From Cyanobacteria bacterium UBA4641 (lineage in GTDB: Bacteria > Cyanobacteriota > Vampirovibrionia > Gastranaerophilales > Gastranaerophilaceae), in NCBI GenBank assembly GCA_002405805.1, contig DHMN01000062.1, positions 12,726 through 56,809 on the forward strand: a stretch of 44,084 nucleotides of DNA, in the 5' to 3' direction. The notes under the pieces are model-generated. The model was given only the letters and a program-made list of their open reading frames with translations, was not told where the DNA came from and did no database searches. Made by a program: the position numbers and the translations under genes. Shown piece by piece: positions 8,066 through 16,976 of this stretch; within the stretch, counting starts at the first letter, position 1, and each line of letters begins with the position of its first letter.

Positions 8066-8260
8066 AAGTATTGGTATTGACGAAGTGCCGTGGTAATCCT
8101 CAACACATAGGTCTTGTCCCCCACCTCGAAATCAAAGATTTCACTAACCTCTCACAAAACAATTCACTGGATTGTTTTGTTCGGCAGAGTCACCAAGGGC
8201 GGACATATTGACCTGCTTGCAGGGGATTACTACATCGCATTGGGCTTTGGGCTAATACTT
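8066..8260 (-). ncRNA. Structured RNA candidate next to smpB, possibly 6S RNA
   Basis: A 195-nt block, more GC-rich than its surroundings, folds as a long closed rod. AAGTATTGG (8066-8074) pairs with CTAATACTT (8252-8260). GTAATCCTC (8093-8101) pairs with GGGGATTAC (8222-8230), AGGTC (8109-8113) with GACCT (8210-8214), and TGTCC+CCC (8115-8122) with GGG+GGACA (8197-8205). The apex has a perfect 10-bp hairpin (8154-8163/8171-8180) and a side hairpin GAAATC-AAA-GATTTC (8128-8142). Read on the minus strand, a closing stem, an internal bubble whose 3' side carries a small hairpin, and an apical arm match 6S RNA architecture and size. The family and the strand are inferences. It is not tmRNA: no CCACCA end or T-loop is seen. 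It overlaps the smpB 3' end by 9 nt. Confidence 0.5.
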
Positions 8261-8698
8261 CATTTTGCGGTCGATTTCGCGCTGTTGGTCTTTCTTAGCC
8301 AAAGATTCGCGCTTGTCATACAGTTTTTTACCCTTTGCCAATCCAATTTCAACCTTGGCAAATCCTTTTTGTATAAAAACTTCCAATGGCACAATAGTAT
8401 AACCGTCTTTTTTGATTTTTGAGTGCATTTTTAAAATCTCTTTTTTTGTCAATAGAAGTTTTCTTGTCCGCTCAGCTTTGTGGTTATACCTGTTGCCCTG
8501 CTCGTAAGGGGAAATGTGACAATTATATAAAAATACTTCGTTATCTTCAATTTTGCAAAAACTATCTTTCAGGTTAATTGCGTTTTTCCTGATAGATTTA
8601 ATTTCAGTACCTGTCAACACAATTCCTGCTATGTATTTTTCAGAAATCGTGTAGTCGTGAAAGGCTTTTCTATTGGTTGTGATAACTTTTTTGTCCAT
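8252..8698 (-). CDS. smpB: SsrA-binding protein SmpB
   Basis: 148 aa, a typical SmpB. It binds the tRNA-like part of tmRNA and delivers it to stalled ribosomes for trans-translation. The OB-fold core is clear: NRKAFHDYTISEKYIAGIVL, GTEIKSIRKNAINLKDSF, HISPYEQGNRYNH and the LGLAKGKKLYDKRE-like region (EIGLAKGKKLYDKRES). The basic tail DQQREIDRKMKY enters the decoding centre. ATG 8698 is preferred over an in-frame TTG at 8704. A TATAAT box lies exactly 6 nt upstream of this ATG and there is no Shine-Dalgarno site, so the mRNA may be leaderless. The tmRNA gene itself was not found in the window. Confidence 0.97.
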   Translation of the reverse strand: MDKKVITTNRKAFHDYTISEKYIAGIVLTGTEIKSIRKNAINLKDSFCKIEDNEVFLYNCHISPYEQGNRYNHKAERTRKLLLTKKEILKMHSKIKKDGYTIVPLEVFIQKGFAKVEIGLAKGKKLYDKRESLAKKDQQREIDRKMKY

Positions 8699-8746
8699 AG
8701 TCAAATTATAGCACAGAGTTTTTTATTTGCACTATTGGGCAATTTA

Positions 8747-9505
8747 CTAAACTTGAGCGTTTTTTGCTTGGATTTTTGCGCGTTCTTTGCCAATAATATC
8801 AAGTAATTTGTCGCTCACCATTTTTATTTTTTCATCTAGGTGGAATTTTGAAAAATCGGCTTCATTCATTTTTAATTTTTTGCGCATTTCTTGCATATAT
8901 TGATTTTCATTGGCTTTGCCAAGCAAATTATATCTAAAATATTGTAGAACATTGATTTTTGTAGCCGGAGTTCTTCCTTGCAAAATTTTATTCAAATCTT
9001 TTTCTTTTAATTCAGTTTTGTTCAACAATACGTTTTCAATAAATTCTTTTTCATTGTGGTTGGCTTTATTTTTGTTCACAAGTGTTAGTGCTCTTTTATA
9101 AAATTTCGGATTATACAACTCATCAAAGAAATTTTGAGTTCTACGTAACATTGTGTTAAAAAATCCCTTGCTCAGTGTTTCTTCAATACAATCCCCAGGG
9201 AGTTTAAATATATAGCCTTGGGCAATTCGTCTGTTATGAAAACTATGACTTAATAAAGAACTGCTATCATCCATAATGAATACATCAATTGGCATTTGAC
9301 CACCTTTTTTTCCTGTTAGTCGAGAAATTTCTTGTTTAAACCTTGGAACTGTAATTCCTGTTTTGCCTTTGTCAAATACTTTGTTTAATTTGATGCGGAG
9401 TTTGTCGTTCCTTTCTCTTGCTTTTGCAAATCTTTCGGCTTGTGAACCTCTAATAATAGAGTGAGGTAAATATGTTTTGTTATAATCAATACTAAATTTT
9501 ATCAT
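8747..9505 (-). CDS. Hypothetical protein, basic and helical
   Basis: About 252 aa from ATG 9505 (MIKFSIDYNK); the frame extends to a TTG at 9526 with no ribosome site. It is rich in Lys/Arg and predicted mainly helical, with no membrane segment. A central patch reads MPIDVFIMDDSSSLLSHSFHNRR, and the C-terminal half is helical (KKLKMNEADFSKF). No known domain was recognised. It lies 32 bp downstream of the OppF-type ATPase on the same strand and may be co-transcribed with it. Its role cannot be told from sequence. Confidence 0.7.
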   Translation of the reverse strand: MIKFSIDYNKTYLPHSIIRGSQAERFAKARERNDKLRIKLNKVFDKGKTGITVPRFKQEISRLTGKKGGQMPIDVFIMDDSSSLLSHSFHNRRIAQGYIFKLPGDCIEETLSKGFFNTMLRRTQNFFDELYNPKFYKRALTLVNKNKANHNEKEFIENVLLNKTELKEKDLNKILQGRTPATKINVLQYFRYNLLGKANENQYMQEMRKKLKMNEADFSKFHLDEKIKMVSDKLLDIIGKERAKIQAKNAQV

Positions 9506-9537
9506 ATTTATATTAAGCAAGAGCAAAAATAAATTTG

Positions 9538-10506
9538 CTAGTCATATAAAAAACATTTACAATAATGAGATTCTGAAAAATATGTTGTTTGCGGTGTTTG
9601 AGTTTTACATTTTTCTGATGCAAAAGGGCATCTTGTGTGGAATTTGCAACCTTTTGGCAAATTTTCAACAGAAGGAAGTTCTCCTTGCAATTTGATTTGC
9701 TCTTTGACGTTATTAGGATTTAGTTCAGGAACAGCGCTTAGTAGTGCTTTAGTATACGGATGTTTTGTGTTTGAAAAGATTTCTTCAGTTTTACCAAGTT
9801 CGACAATTTCGCCCAAATACATAATTGCAATTCTATCTGACAGGTATTTGATTACGCTCAGGTCGTGTGAGATGAACAAAAAAGTCAAATTAAAATCGTC
9901 TTTCAACTGTTTTAAAAGATTGATAATTTGAGCCTGAATACTAACATCCAAAGCACTCACAGGTTCATCAGCAATAATAAATTCAGGTGATAAAACAAGT
10001 GAACGAGCTATTGCAATTCTTTGTCTTTGACCGCCGGAAAATTCGTGTGGATAAAGCTCCAATGCACTTTTATCAAGTCCGACTTTATCCAGTTTATCTT
10101 CTACAATTTTATCTATTTCTTCGCGTTTTAGTTTTGTGTTGATTTCTAATGGTTCGCGCAAAATTTGTCCGATTTTCATTTTTGGATTTAAACTTGAATA
10201 CGGATTTTGGAAAATCATTTGAACTTTTTGGTAAAAATGTTTCAAATCTTCGCGTTTTTTGAAGTCTAAAATGTTTTTATCTTCAAGTTCTATTTCTCCG
10301 GATTTTGCATCAACAAGGCGCATTACAGCTTTGGCAAGAGTTGATTTGCCGCAACCTGATTCACCTGCAATTGCCAAAATTTCTCCTTTTTCAATATCAA
10401 GAGAGACACCATTTACGGCGTGCACGGTTTTAATTCCGCCAAAAATATTTTTCTTGGTGGTATAAACAACTTCTAGGTCTTTAATTTTAATCAAACTCTT
10501 TGACAT
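9538..10506 (-). CDS. Oligopeptide/dipeptide ABC transporter ATP-binding protein (OppF/DppF type)
   Basis: About 322 aa from ATG 10506 (MSKSLIKIKDLEV); ATG 10524 is also possible. It is the cytoplasmic ATPase of a peptide- or nickel-type importer. Motifs are Walker A GESGCGKST, Q-loop MIFQNPYSSLNPKM, signature FSGGQRQRIAIARS, Walker B FIIADEPVSALD and switch FISHDLS. The C-terminal oligopeptide-transport extension has the expected cysteines (GCKFHTRCPF..EKC..HYCKC), a conserved OppD/DppD-family site described as an Fe-S cluster ligand set. No OppA, B, C or D gene is adjacent, so it is an orphan ATPase here. The upstream neighbour encodes an alcohol dehydrogenase, from which it is separated by a hairpin. 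Confidence 0.9.
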   Translation of the reverse strand: MSKSLIKIKDLEVVYTTKKNIFGGIKTVHAVNGVSLDIEKGEILAIAGESGCGKSTLAKAVMRLVDAKSGEIELEDKNILDFKKREDLKHFYQKVQMIFQNPYSSLNPKMKIGQILREPLEINTKLKREEIDKIVEDKLDKVGLDKSALELYPHEFSGGQRQRIAIARSLVLSPEFIIADEPVSALDVSIQAQIINLLKQLKDDFNLTFLFISHDLSVIKYLSDRIAIMYLGEIVELGKTEEIFSNTKHPYTKALLSAVPELNPNNVKEQIKLQGELPSVENLPKGCKFHTRCPFASEKCKTQTPQTTYFSESHYCKCFLYD

Positions 10507-10534
10507 AGTGAGATTCTCGCGCATTTTTAGAGGA

Positions 10535-10566
10535 AAATCAATCGGACAAATTTATCCGATTGATTT
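10535..10566 (-). terminator. Hairpin between the alcohol dehydrogenase and OppF-type genes
   Basis: AAATCAATCGGA (10535-10546) and TCCGATTGATTT (10555-10566) form a perfect 12-bp stem with an 8-nt loop. Read on the minus strand the stem ends in TGATTTTCC, a short U-tract. It probably terminates or attenuates transcription from the alcohol dehydrogenase gene before the ATPase gene. Confidence 0.6.
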
Positions 10567-10579
10567 ACTTTTATCTGTC

Positions 10580-11551
10580 TTAAAATTTTAAAAGAACTTT
10601 CAATGTGTCTTTTTCTTTGTTCTTTTCAAATCCTTCGATTGCATCATCAATTGAATATGTTGCAGAAATCAATGGAGAAAAATCAATTCTTTCTGATTTC
10701 AACATTCTTAATGCTGCTGGGAATTGTCCGCAACGAGAGCCTAAAACTGTGATTTCGTCAATTACGATTGGCGCAAGGTTAAATTCTTTTGATGCCGCAA
10801 CTGTGCTTTTCAAAACCAAAACTCCGCGCGGTTTTGTTAAAGCCAAAGCAGTTTCAAACCCTGAAATTGAACCTGTAGCTTCAACTACGACATCATATTT
10901 TTTCTCAATTGGAAAATCGTTTAATAATGCAGTTTCAACTCCTTGAGCCTTTGCAATATCAAGTTTATTTTGGTGTTTACCAACCAAAATTACATCAAAG
11001 TTTTGAGCATTTAGAGCTAATGCTGTGATTAAGCCTAATTTGCCATCACCTAATACAACAACTTTTTCAAAAGGTTTGATGTGGTGTTGTTCGTTGATTT
11101 CAAGTGCAGCAGCCAAAGGTTCTACAAATACAGCTTGGGTATCTGGAACATTTTCCGGTACTTCAAACAAAACTTCTGTAGGCATTGTGAAATATTGCGC
11201 AAAAACGCCATCTTTTCTGAAAATCCCAAGAGTGTGTCTATCTGGGCAATGACGGTATAATTTTTCGGCACACCAAGGACATTTTGGGTCTTTGCAGCCG
11301 TAGCTGATTTCAGGAACAATACGTTTGCCGACCAATGATTGGTCTTCGCCGTTCACTTCTTCAACTACCCCAACTGCCTCGTGCCCGAGGATTCCGTCAT
11401 ATCCCATATACCCCTTTGTGATTTCGTAATCGGTATTACAAATTCCTGCAAGGGTCACTCTGACAAGAGCTTCACCTTTTTTAGGTATTGGTTTTTCGTA
11501 ATCATTAACTAATTTTAGTTCGTTATTTTTGGTAAAAACTACTGCTTTCAT
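10580..11551 (-). CDS. Zinc-dependent medium-chain alcohol dehydrogenase family protein
   Basis: 323 aa, with AAGGAG before the ATG at 11551. It belongs to the MDR superfamily (GroES-like catalytic domain plus Rossmann NAD(P) domain). Catalytic-zinc residues are C38 (GICNTD) and H57/E58 (GHEAVG), with a Glu in FVEPLAA likely the third ligand region. The structural zinc set is C86, C91, C94, C102, with the first gap wider than in classical ADHs. The nucleotide loop is LGDGKLGLI. Substrate cannot be assigned; sorbitol/threonine dehydrogenase-like enzymes are the nearest types. It starts 15 bp after a sugar-type binding protein, which hints at polyol or sugar oxidation; this is an inference. Confidence 0.88.
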   Translation of the reverse strand: MKAVVFTKNNELKLVNDYEKPIPKKGEALVRVTLAGICNTDYEITKGYMGYDGILGHEAVGVVEEVNGEDQSLVGKRIVPEISYGCKDPKCPWCAEKLYRHCPDRHTLGIFRKDGVFAQYFTMPTEVLFEVPENVPDTQAVFVEPLAAALEINEQHHIKPFEKVVVLGDGKLGLITALALNAQNFDVILVGKHQNKLDIAKAQGVETALLNDFPIEKKYDVVVEATGSISGFETALALTKPRGVLVLKSTVAASKEFNLAPIVIDEITVLGSRCGQFPAALRMLKSERIDFSPLISATYSIDDAIEGFEKNKEKDTLKVLLKF

Positions 11552-11566
11552 TTATTTTCTCCTTAT

Positions 11567-12790
11567 CTAGTCAATTAAGTTTTTCCACGATTTTTGAGCA
11601 TTGTTCAAAATATTTTGGGTAGAATCTTTGTCCAACAAAATTTCTTGAACCGCACCATTCATTATATTATTGATATCTTTTTGATTTTTTTGAGTTCTGT
11701 ATGTCGGAGTAATTTTGTTAAGCTGTTTTGCACTAATTACGCGAGCTTTCGCCATCAAATCATTGTTATCATATTTTGTATAAAACTCATTTTTTAAAGT
11801 TTTGTCGTTCACCGCAAGAACATTTGTCATTTTTGCAAGCTCAAGTTGATTTTTGTCATTTGTTAAAAATAGTGCAAATTTTAGTGCCTCATCCTTATGT
11901 TTTGCGCGCAAAGGGATTACAAAGTTCATCAATGAAAAATCGTTTTGCCCAAGTTTTCCAACAAGTTGAGGTGCGACATCTGTCTTGGCATAAGTTGATG
12001 GTGCGTTTTCCTTAATCATATTTAAGAAATTCGCTCCGGCACTGATTAGCGCAATATTTCCTGACATATATTTTTCCAAAGATTCTTGCAGAGTCATAGT
12101 CACGGTTTCTTTTGGTATCAAATCTTTTGAATACAGATATTTGAACATATCTAAAACTTCAACGGCTTTTTCTGAATTGATTTTATCAAAAGTTGATGCG
12201 CCATATTTGTTTAGAATTTTCAAAATGGTGTCGTTTTCAGTGATGTTTGGAAGCATAATGTATGCCCCTGTTTTTGATTTTACGACCTGCGCAATTTGAG
12301 CAACTTGAGAATATGTTTTTGGTACAGAAATTCCTGATTTGCTTATTAAATCTTTGTTATAAATTGTGATGGCACTTGTTGCGTACCAAGGCACAGAATA
12401 ATACTTTCCATCTGTTTTTAAAGATTCCATAATTTCTTGATTGTATTGAGAAATCTTGTCTGACGGAATTTCATAAAGTGCACCTTTATGAGCTAATGTC
12501 GCAGAAAAATCAGGGTTAAGGTTCACCAAATCAGGTGGATTATCACTCAAAACTGATGCCAGTGTTCGTTTTTCCCCTTCTGAAAACGGAACATCTACCC
12601 ATTTGATTTTTATTTCAGGGTTTTCTGTTTCAAAATCCGAAATTACACCGTTTATATAAGGGGCAAAATCAGCCATCTGCAATGTCCAAAAGACAACTTC
12701 GTTATTTTCTTGTTTTTTATTAAAGGCAAAAAATATCCCTGTCAAAATTACAAATGTTGAAACTATAACTATCCAAAAATTTTTATTCAA
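11567..12790 (-). CDS. Extracellular solute-binding protein, family 1 (sugar ABC type)
   Basis: 407 aa, starting at TTG 12790 with AAAGGA 8 nt upstream. It would capture a sugar or glycerol-phosphate-like substrate outside the membrane for an ABC importer. Residues about 5-22 (FWIVIVSTFVILTGIFFAF) are a signal peptide or anchor without lipobox cysteine. The family 1 fold (MalE/UgpB type) is seen in VFWTLQMADFAPYINGVISD, NPEIKIKWVDV, PPDLVNLNPDF and the hinge SVPWYATSAITIYNKDL. No permease genes accompany it; the MalK-type ATPase at 1791-2789 is the only plausible partner here. It diverges from rarA with overlapping TATAAT boxes (12826-12835). Confidence 0.88.
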   Translation of the reverse strand: MNKNFWIVIVSTFVILTGIFFAFNKKQENNEVVFWTLQMADFAPYINGVISDFETENPEIKIKWVDVPFSEGEKRTLASVLSDNPPDLVNLNPDFSATLAHKGALYEIPSDKISQYNQEIMESLKTDGKYYSVPWYATSAITIYNKDLISKSGISVPKTYSQVAQIAQVVKSKTGAYIMLPNITENDTILKILNKYGASTFDKINSEKAVEVLDMFKYLYSKDLIPKETVTMTLQESLEKYMSGNIALISAGANFLNMIKENAPSTYAKTDVAPQLVGKLGQNDFSLMNFVIPLRAKHKDEALKFALFLTNDKNQLELAKMTNVLAVNDKTLKNEFYTKYDNNDLMAKARVISAKQLNKITPTYRTQKNQKDINNIMNGAVQEILLDKDSTQNILNNAQKSWKNLID

Positions 12791-12802
12791 ATTAATAATC
12801 CT

Positions 12803-12831
12803 TTGTAAAATAACTTTACCCCTGTTATAAT
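12803..12831 (+). promoter_or_regulatory. rarA promoter, probably giving a leaderless mRNA
   Basis: TTGTAA (12803-12808), a 17-bp spacer, TATAAT (12826-12831), then 6 nt to the rarA ATG at 12838. Transcription would begin at or next to the A of ATG. No Shine-Dalgarno site is present. On the minus strand TATAAT (12835-12830) overlaps it and may serve the solute-binding protein gene. Confidence 0.65.
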
Positions 12832-12837
12832 TATACT

Positions 12838-14070
12838 ATGAATAATTTATTTACGGAACTTGAAAATCAAAATAAACAAATACCGCTTGCGGAGATTTTG
12901 CGCCCAAAGACTTTGGAAGATTTTTTAGGGCAAAGCAATGTTATTTCTTCACGCAGTCCGCTATTAAATTTATTGAAGACAAATCGGTTGTTTTCTTTGA
13001 TTTTATGGGGTACTCCGGGGTGTGGTAAAACCACTTTGGCAAGACTTATTGCAACAAAAACAAATGCTGCATTTATTGAAATTTCTGCAGTAACATCAGG
13101 TGTAAAAGATATTAAAGAAGCCGTAGATAAAGCAAAAGAAAATTTGCGCTCAGGTGTAAAAACAATTTTGTTTATTGATGAAATTCACCGTTATTCAAAA
13201 ACTCAACAAGATGCACTGTTACCGCATCTTGAAAACGGCACATTGTTTTTAATTGGTTCAACAACAGAAAATCCGTCGTTCCAAGTTGTACCTGCATTGT
13301 TATCAAGGTTGCAGGTAATCAGGCTCAATTCAATTGATGATGAGAGTATGGCAAAGATTATCAAACGCGGATTTTCTTATCTTGCGACAAATTACACGCT
13401 TATGGAATGTGAAAGCGGTGTTTTGGATTTTATCATAAATCTTGCTCGAGGAGATGCTCGTTATGCGCTCAATATTACGGAAAATGCGTATTTTGCAAGT
13501 GATTTAAAAGACAATAAAAGAATTTTAACCGTAAAAACTATTGAAGAGATTTGCCAACAACGGAATACCAGATATTCAAGGCAGGAGCACTATGACTGTG
13601 CATCGGCGTTTCAAAAAAGTCTTAGAGGGAGTGACCCTGATGCAGCGATTTATTATCTTGCAAAAATGATTGTAGCAGGGGAAGACCCAAGATTCATTGC
13701 AAGAAGGCTTATTGTTTGCGCATCGGAAGATATCGGTAATGCTGACCCTAATGCATTTAATATTGCTGTGAATGCATATCGTGCGGTAGAACTTTTAGGC
13801 TTGCCGGAAGGACGTATACCACTTGCGCAAGCCGTAATTTATGTTGCAAAAGCTCCGAAATCAAACGAGGCAGCTTGTGCCATAGATGATGCGATTTCTG
13901 ATATTACAAACGGAAAGGACTTCGCGCCACCAATGCATTTGAGGGATGCGCATTATAAAGACGCGTCAAAATACGGTTTTGGGGTTGGGTATGTTTATAC
14001 GCATGCGGCACCTGATGTTGAACAGCAATTTTTACCGGATGAGCTTGTCGGCAGGAAGTATACGAGGTAG
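12838..14070 (+). CDS. rarA: Replication-associated recombination protein A (RarA/MgsA AAA+ ATPase)
   Basis: 410 aa, full length for RarA/MgsA (WRNIP1 family). It acts at stalled replication forks. Motifs are the N-terminal PLAEILRPKTLEDFLGQ, Walker A GTPGCGKTT (58-66), Walker B ILFIDEIHR (D115/E116), sensor IGSTTENPSF and arginine-finger region ALLSRLQVIRL. The C-terminal tetramerisation part (GSDPDAAIYYLAKMIVAGED, CASEDIGNADPNA) is intact. It is expected to interact with SSB. No ribosome binding site is present; see the promoter at 12803-12831. Confidence 0.96.
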   Translation: MNNLFTELENQNKQIPLAEILRPKTLEDFLGQSNVISSRSPLLNLLKTNRLFSLILWGTPGCGKTTLARLIATKTNAAFIEISAVTSGVKDIKEAVDKAKENLRSGVKTILFIDEIHRYSKTQQDALLPHLENGTLFLIGSTTENPSFQVVPALLSRLQVIRLNSIDDESMAKIIKRGFSYLATNYTLMECESGVLDFIINLARGDARYALNITENAYFASDLKDNKRILTVKTIEEICQQRNTRYSRQEHYDCASAFQKSLRGSDPDAAIYYLAKMIVAGEDPRFIARRLIVCASEDIGNADPNAFNIAVNAYRAVELLGLPEGRIPLAQAVIYVAKAPKSNEAACAIDDAISDITNGKDFAPPMHLRDAHYKDASKYGFGVGYVYTHAAPDVEQQFLPDELVGRKYTR

Positions 14071-14145
14071 TGGACATGACGCTACCCTATTCAATTCCTC
14101 CAAATATTCGGTTTACTTTTTTGGAAAATTCATTATGATATAAGT

Positions 14146-14730
14146 ATGAAAAAGTTTTTCACATTTTTAGCAATAATTCATCTATCATTGTTCGGAGCTT
14201 GCGTGTTGGCAGATGATGTTGATATGCCTTCAACTGGTGATTTGTGGGACAACTGGAACAATAGCCAAGATTTTTATGGGCAAAATAAAAAAGGTGTCTC
14301 AGATGAAGAATTTAACAAAACCATTGATAAGCTGAAAGAAAAACAAAACAAGGGCGGTTTGTTCAAAAAACGAACTGTTCCGAAAGGGGAAGAGTTCAGC
14401 CAAAGTAACGATACCGAAGTCATAAATGAACAATCAAACAAAGACAGTTTGCCTGTTGTGTGTATTCCCACAGAGCTTGCTGTTGGCGATGGCGTGTTGC
14501 CTGTTGGGCATTATCAGGTGAAGGGTGAAAAAAATGATGATGGCTCGGTTGTTTTAAAATTCTATCAAGCACAATATTTGATGGCTCAGTTTCCTGCAAC
14601 CGAAACAACCGACGATTTTGATGAAGATACAATAACATTTGCCAAATGGGTTCCAGAAGGTGATAACAAAATCAAGGTTATATTTGGTTCAATGGACTTC
14701 AATGCTTATACAATCATTGATTTAAAATAA
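14146..14730 (+). CDS. Secreted hypothetical protein
   Basis: 194 aa with an N-terminal signal peptide (KKFFTFLAIIHLSLFGACVLA, cleavage likely after A22, before DDVDMP). Because of Phe at -3, Cys19 is a poor lipobox. A polar, Asn/Gln/Lys-rich segment (about 30-95) is followed by a compact beta-rich domain (ELAVGDGVLPVGHYQVKGE..YLMAQFPATET). The family was not recognised. TATGAT at 14134-14139 lies exactly 6 nt before the ATG, with TTTACT as a possible -35 and no Shine-Dalgarno site, so it may be leaderless. It follows rarA by 75 bp. Confidence 0.72.
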   Translation: MKKFFTFLAIIHLSLFGACVLADDVDMPSTGDLWDNWNNSQDFYGQNKKGVSDEEFNKTIDKLKEKQNKGGLFKKRTVPKGEEFSQSNDTEVINEQSNKDSLPVVCIPTELAVGDGVLPVGHYQVKGEKNDDGSVVLKFYQAQYLMAQFPATETTDDFDEDTITFAKWVPEGDNKIKVIFGSMDFNAYTIIDLK

Positions 14731-14859
14731 CTATTTAATCCAAATTTATAATTGTAACGAATTATTACAAAATAAGCTGAAATCCTTAAAGTTTCGCTCA
14801 AAAATGCCGTAGACATGATTAAGCAAACGAATGACTACATGTCGAAAGGATTACGAAAA

Positions 14860-16953
14860 ATGGGATTGGCAGCTTCACAAGCTAGATTTTTATGTATAAC
14901 TGCTAGAAAGGCTGATTGTGAATACAAATCAACTGAGTTAGCTCAGCAAAAGCTTGAGATAACAAATCAGTTGTCTGACATCTCAACAGAGTATTCTAAT
15001 GCGATGAATGCTACAAAATTGATGTGGTCAAATGATGCTGTTGATGGCGATTTTAGTATGTCTTACGGATTGTTGATGACGCCATCTGTAGCAAACGATT
15101 ACAATCCATATATGGTTACAACTGCATCAGGCGCAATTGTATTGAACTCAGAATATGCAGCTGCGGCAAAAGCTGCAGGTATATCTAAAGCAGGTGGTAT
15201 CGGTTCTCAAGATTCAAGAGACAAATTTATTGCGGCATTATCTTACCAAGGTTTAATCACTGATACAACTTCAAAAGCAATTACTAGAACTGATTATGAG
15301 GTTGATACAGATGCAACTGCTGCAAATAACAAAATTACATTTAAGACAAATCCAACTACTGCAACTGACGGTGTTGATTGGGACCCTGCAGCAGGCATGG
15401 GTGCTATTCCGAAAAACAAAAACTCAGTTGCTGCAATGACTTTGTCTGATATAATTAATAGCAGTGCAATCGGTCAAAAAACAATCGACTGGGCAAAAGT
15501 TTCTGCTAATGGTGAAACTACTAAAAAAGAATATACAGAAGAAACAAGCAGATTACAAAAACTGATATCAAAGGCTCAAACAGGTAATATCACTGATGAT
15601 GTTGTTAATCAATTGAAACGTGATAAAGCAAATTATATGAGTGCAAATCCGGCACCTGACTCTACTGAAACCGAAAAACGTGCTGAGTATGATAATGCTA
15701 TTAAAAATTTTGATGACAGGATTACCCAAGCATCATATCTTCAAACTACAAAAGCAGATGATAAGGGCAATATCACTTATACATATAAAGATGCTGATGG
15801 AAAAGAACAAACAGCAAGCTTCAATAAAACTACAGCATTAAACAATATCAAAACTCAACTTCAATCAGATTTAGAAACTTATGAAAAGGCACATGAAACT
15901 AGTGTTGTTGATTTTAAAGATACTTTCAACACTTCCGCAAACTCATTAGCATCAGATAAAAACGACGGTAAAACATTCAGTGTTGTTGAAAATGGTGTAA
16001 TCAATCACTATGCGGATGAAATTTCAGCAATTTCTATTGGCGATATTTTGTCTAACCAAATTGTATTGATGTCTAATAATACAGACCTTACAACATTTAA
16101 AAATCAAGTAGTTGAATTGTTAAATTCAATAGTCAGCGTATTTGGCTATTCTAAGAATGAAGATTTAACAGGTCAAGGTTTGAATGTTGATGATGCGTCA
16201 GCCGATGCTTTAAAATTCGCTTATGATATGGTTCTTGCTACATATTTGAATACAAAAGCGGTTGAGCGTACAGGTAACAGAACAAGTGATAAATCAACTG
16301 TAGATAACTCAGCTTACCAAAATGCTGTAGATTATAACAGAATCGGTTCAGATAACGAAAATGGCGGTAACGGTACGTATTGTGCAGTCAGCCTTACAAA
16401 TATGTTAAATTCTTTCTTAACATATTATGAAAACGCACTAACAGGTGCTGATTCACCGTATGTTGTAGGTAAGAGCGTTGAAACATCTCAATATGTTACA
16501 GACAACTCAGGTTACACATACATCGGACAAGATGATGAAGATTCTATTAAAGAGGCAGATAAAAAATCAGCTGACTTCTTTGATGAAATTTATAACAACA
16601 TCCTAGAACACGGTTGGAGAGAAGATGCGTCAATAGATGATTCCGAATATCTTGAAAATGCAATCAAAAACGGCAACTACTCAATGAGTTCATTAAATAA
16701 TGATGGTTATTATTATCAAACAAGATATAATGAAACCGGTTATGTTGTTGAAGTTTCTGATACAGATGCAATTGCAAGAGCAGAGGCAGAATTTACTTCT
16801 AAGAAAGCTGAATTGACATACAAAGAAGATTCAATTGACTTGAAAACAAAACAATTGGATGCCGAGATTTCATCATTGTCAACCGAATACGACACAGTAA
16901 AAAGTTTGATTTCAAAGAGTATTGAAAAGACCTTTGCAATGTTCTCTAATTAG
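14860..16953 (+). CDS. Large protein with axial-filament-like terminal coiled coils, function unknown
   Basis: About 697 aa. The start at 14860 (MGLAAS) is chosen because AAAGGA (14845-14850) lies 9 nt upstream; the frame opens at 14815. The N-terminus (MGLAASQARFLCITARKADC.. to about residue 60) is a helical, coiled-coil-like block. The last about 75 residues are another heptad-rich helix ending SLISKSIEKTFAMFSN. The middle is a long, Asn/Ser/Thr-rich variable region with few hydrophobic clusters. Conserved helices at both ends around a variable centre recall flagellin, hook and T3SS-type axial proteins, but the sequence was not recognised as one. There is no classical signal peptide. MGLAASQAR-type proteins appear to be a lineage family, which is recollection rather than a search result. 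Confidence 0.75.
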   Translation: MGLAASQARFLCITARKADCEYKSTELAQQKLEITNQLSDISTEYSNAMNATKLMWSNDAVDGDFSMSYGLLMTPSVANDYNPYMVTTASGAIVLNSEYAAAAKAAGISKAGGIGSQDSRDKFIAALSYQGLITDTTSKAITRTDYEVDTDATAANNKITFKTNPTTATDGVDWDPAAGMGAIPKNKNSVAAMTLSDIINSSAIGQKTIDWAKVSANGETTKKEYTEETSRLQKLISKAQTGNITDDVVNQLKRDKANYMSANPAPDSTETEKRAEYDNAIKNFDDRITQASYLQTTKADDKGNITYTYKDADGKEQTASFNKTTALNNIKTQLQSDLETYEKAHETSVVDFKDTFNTSANSLASDKNDGKTFSVVENGVINHYADEISAISIGDILSNQIVLMSNNTDLTTFKNQVVELLNSIVSVFGYSKNEDLTGQGLNVDDASADALKFAYDMVLATYLNTKAVERTGNRTSDKSTVDNSAYQNAVDYNRIGSDNENGGNGTYCAVSLTNMLNSFLTYYENALTGADSPYVVGKSVETSQYVTDNSGYTYIGQDDEDSIKEADKKSADFFDEIYNNILEHGWREDASIDDSEYLENAIKNGNYSMSSLNNDGYYYQTRYNETGYVVEVSDTDAIARAEAEFTSKKAELTYKEDSIDLKTKQLDAEISSLSTEYDTVKSLISKSIEKTFAMFSN

Positions 16954-16976
16954 GGCGTAAGTATAAAACGGTAACT

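Noticed and set aside
8053..8230. Short minus-strand frames, one containing MSALGDSAEQNNPVNCF and one ending RITTALRQYQYFICK
   Set aside because: They are interrupted by stops and coincide with nested stems; the structured-RNA reading explains the conservation-like look better.
8030..8260. tmRNA next to smpB
   Set aside because: No tRNA-like acceptor, T-loop or tag-reading frame with a typical tag ending is seen on either strand.
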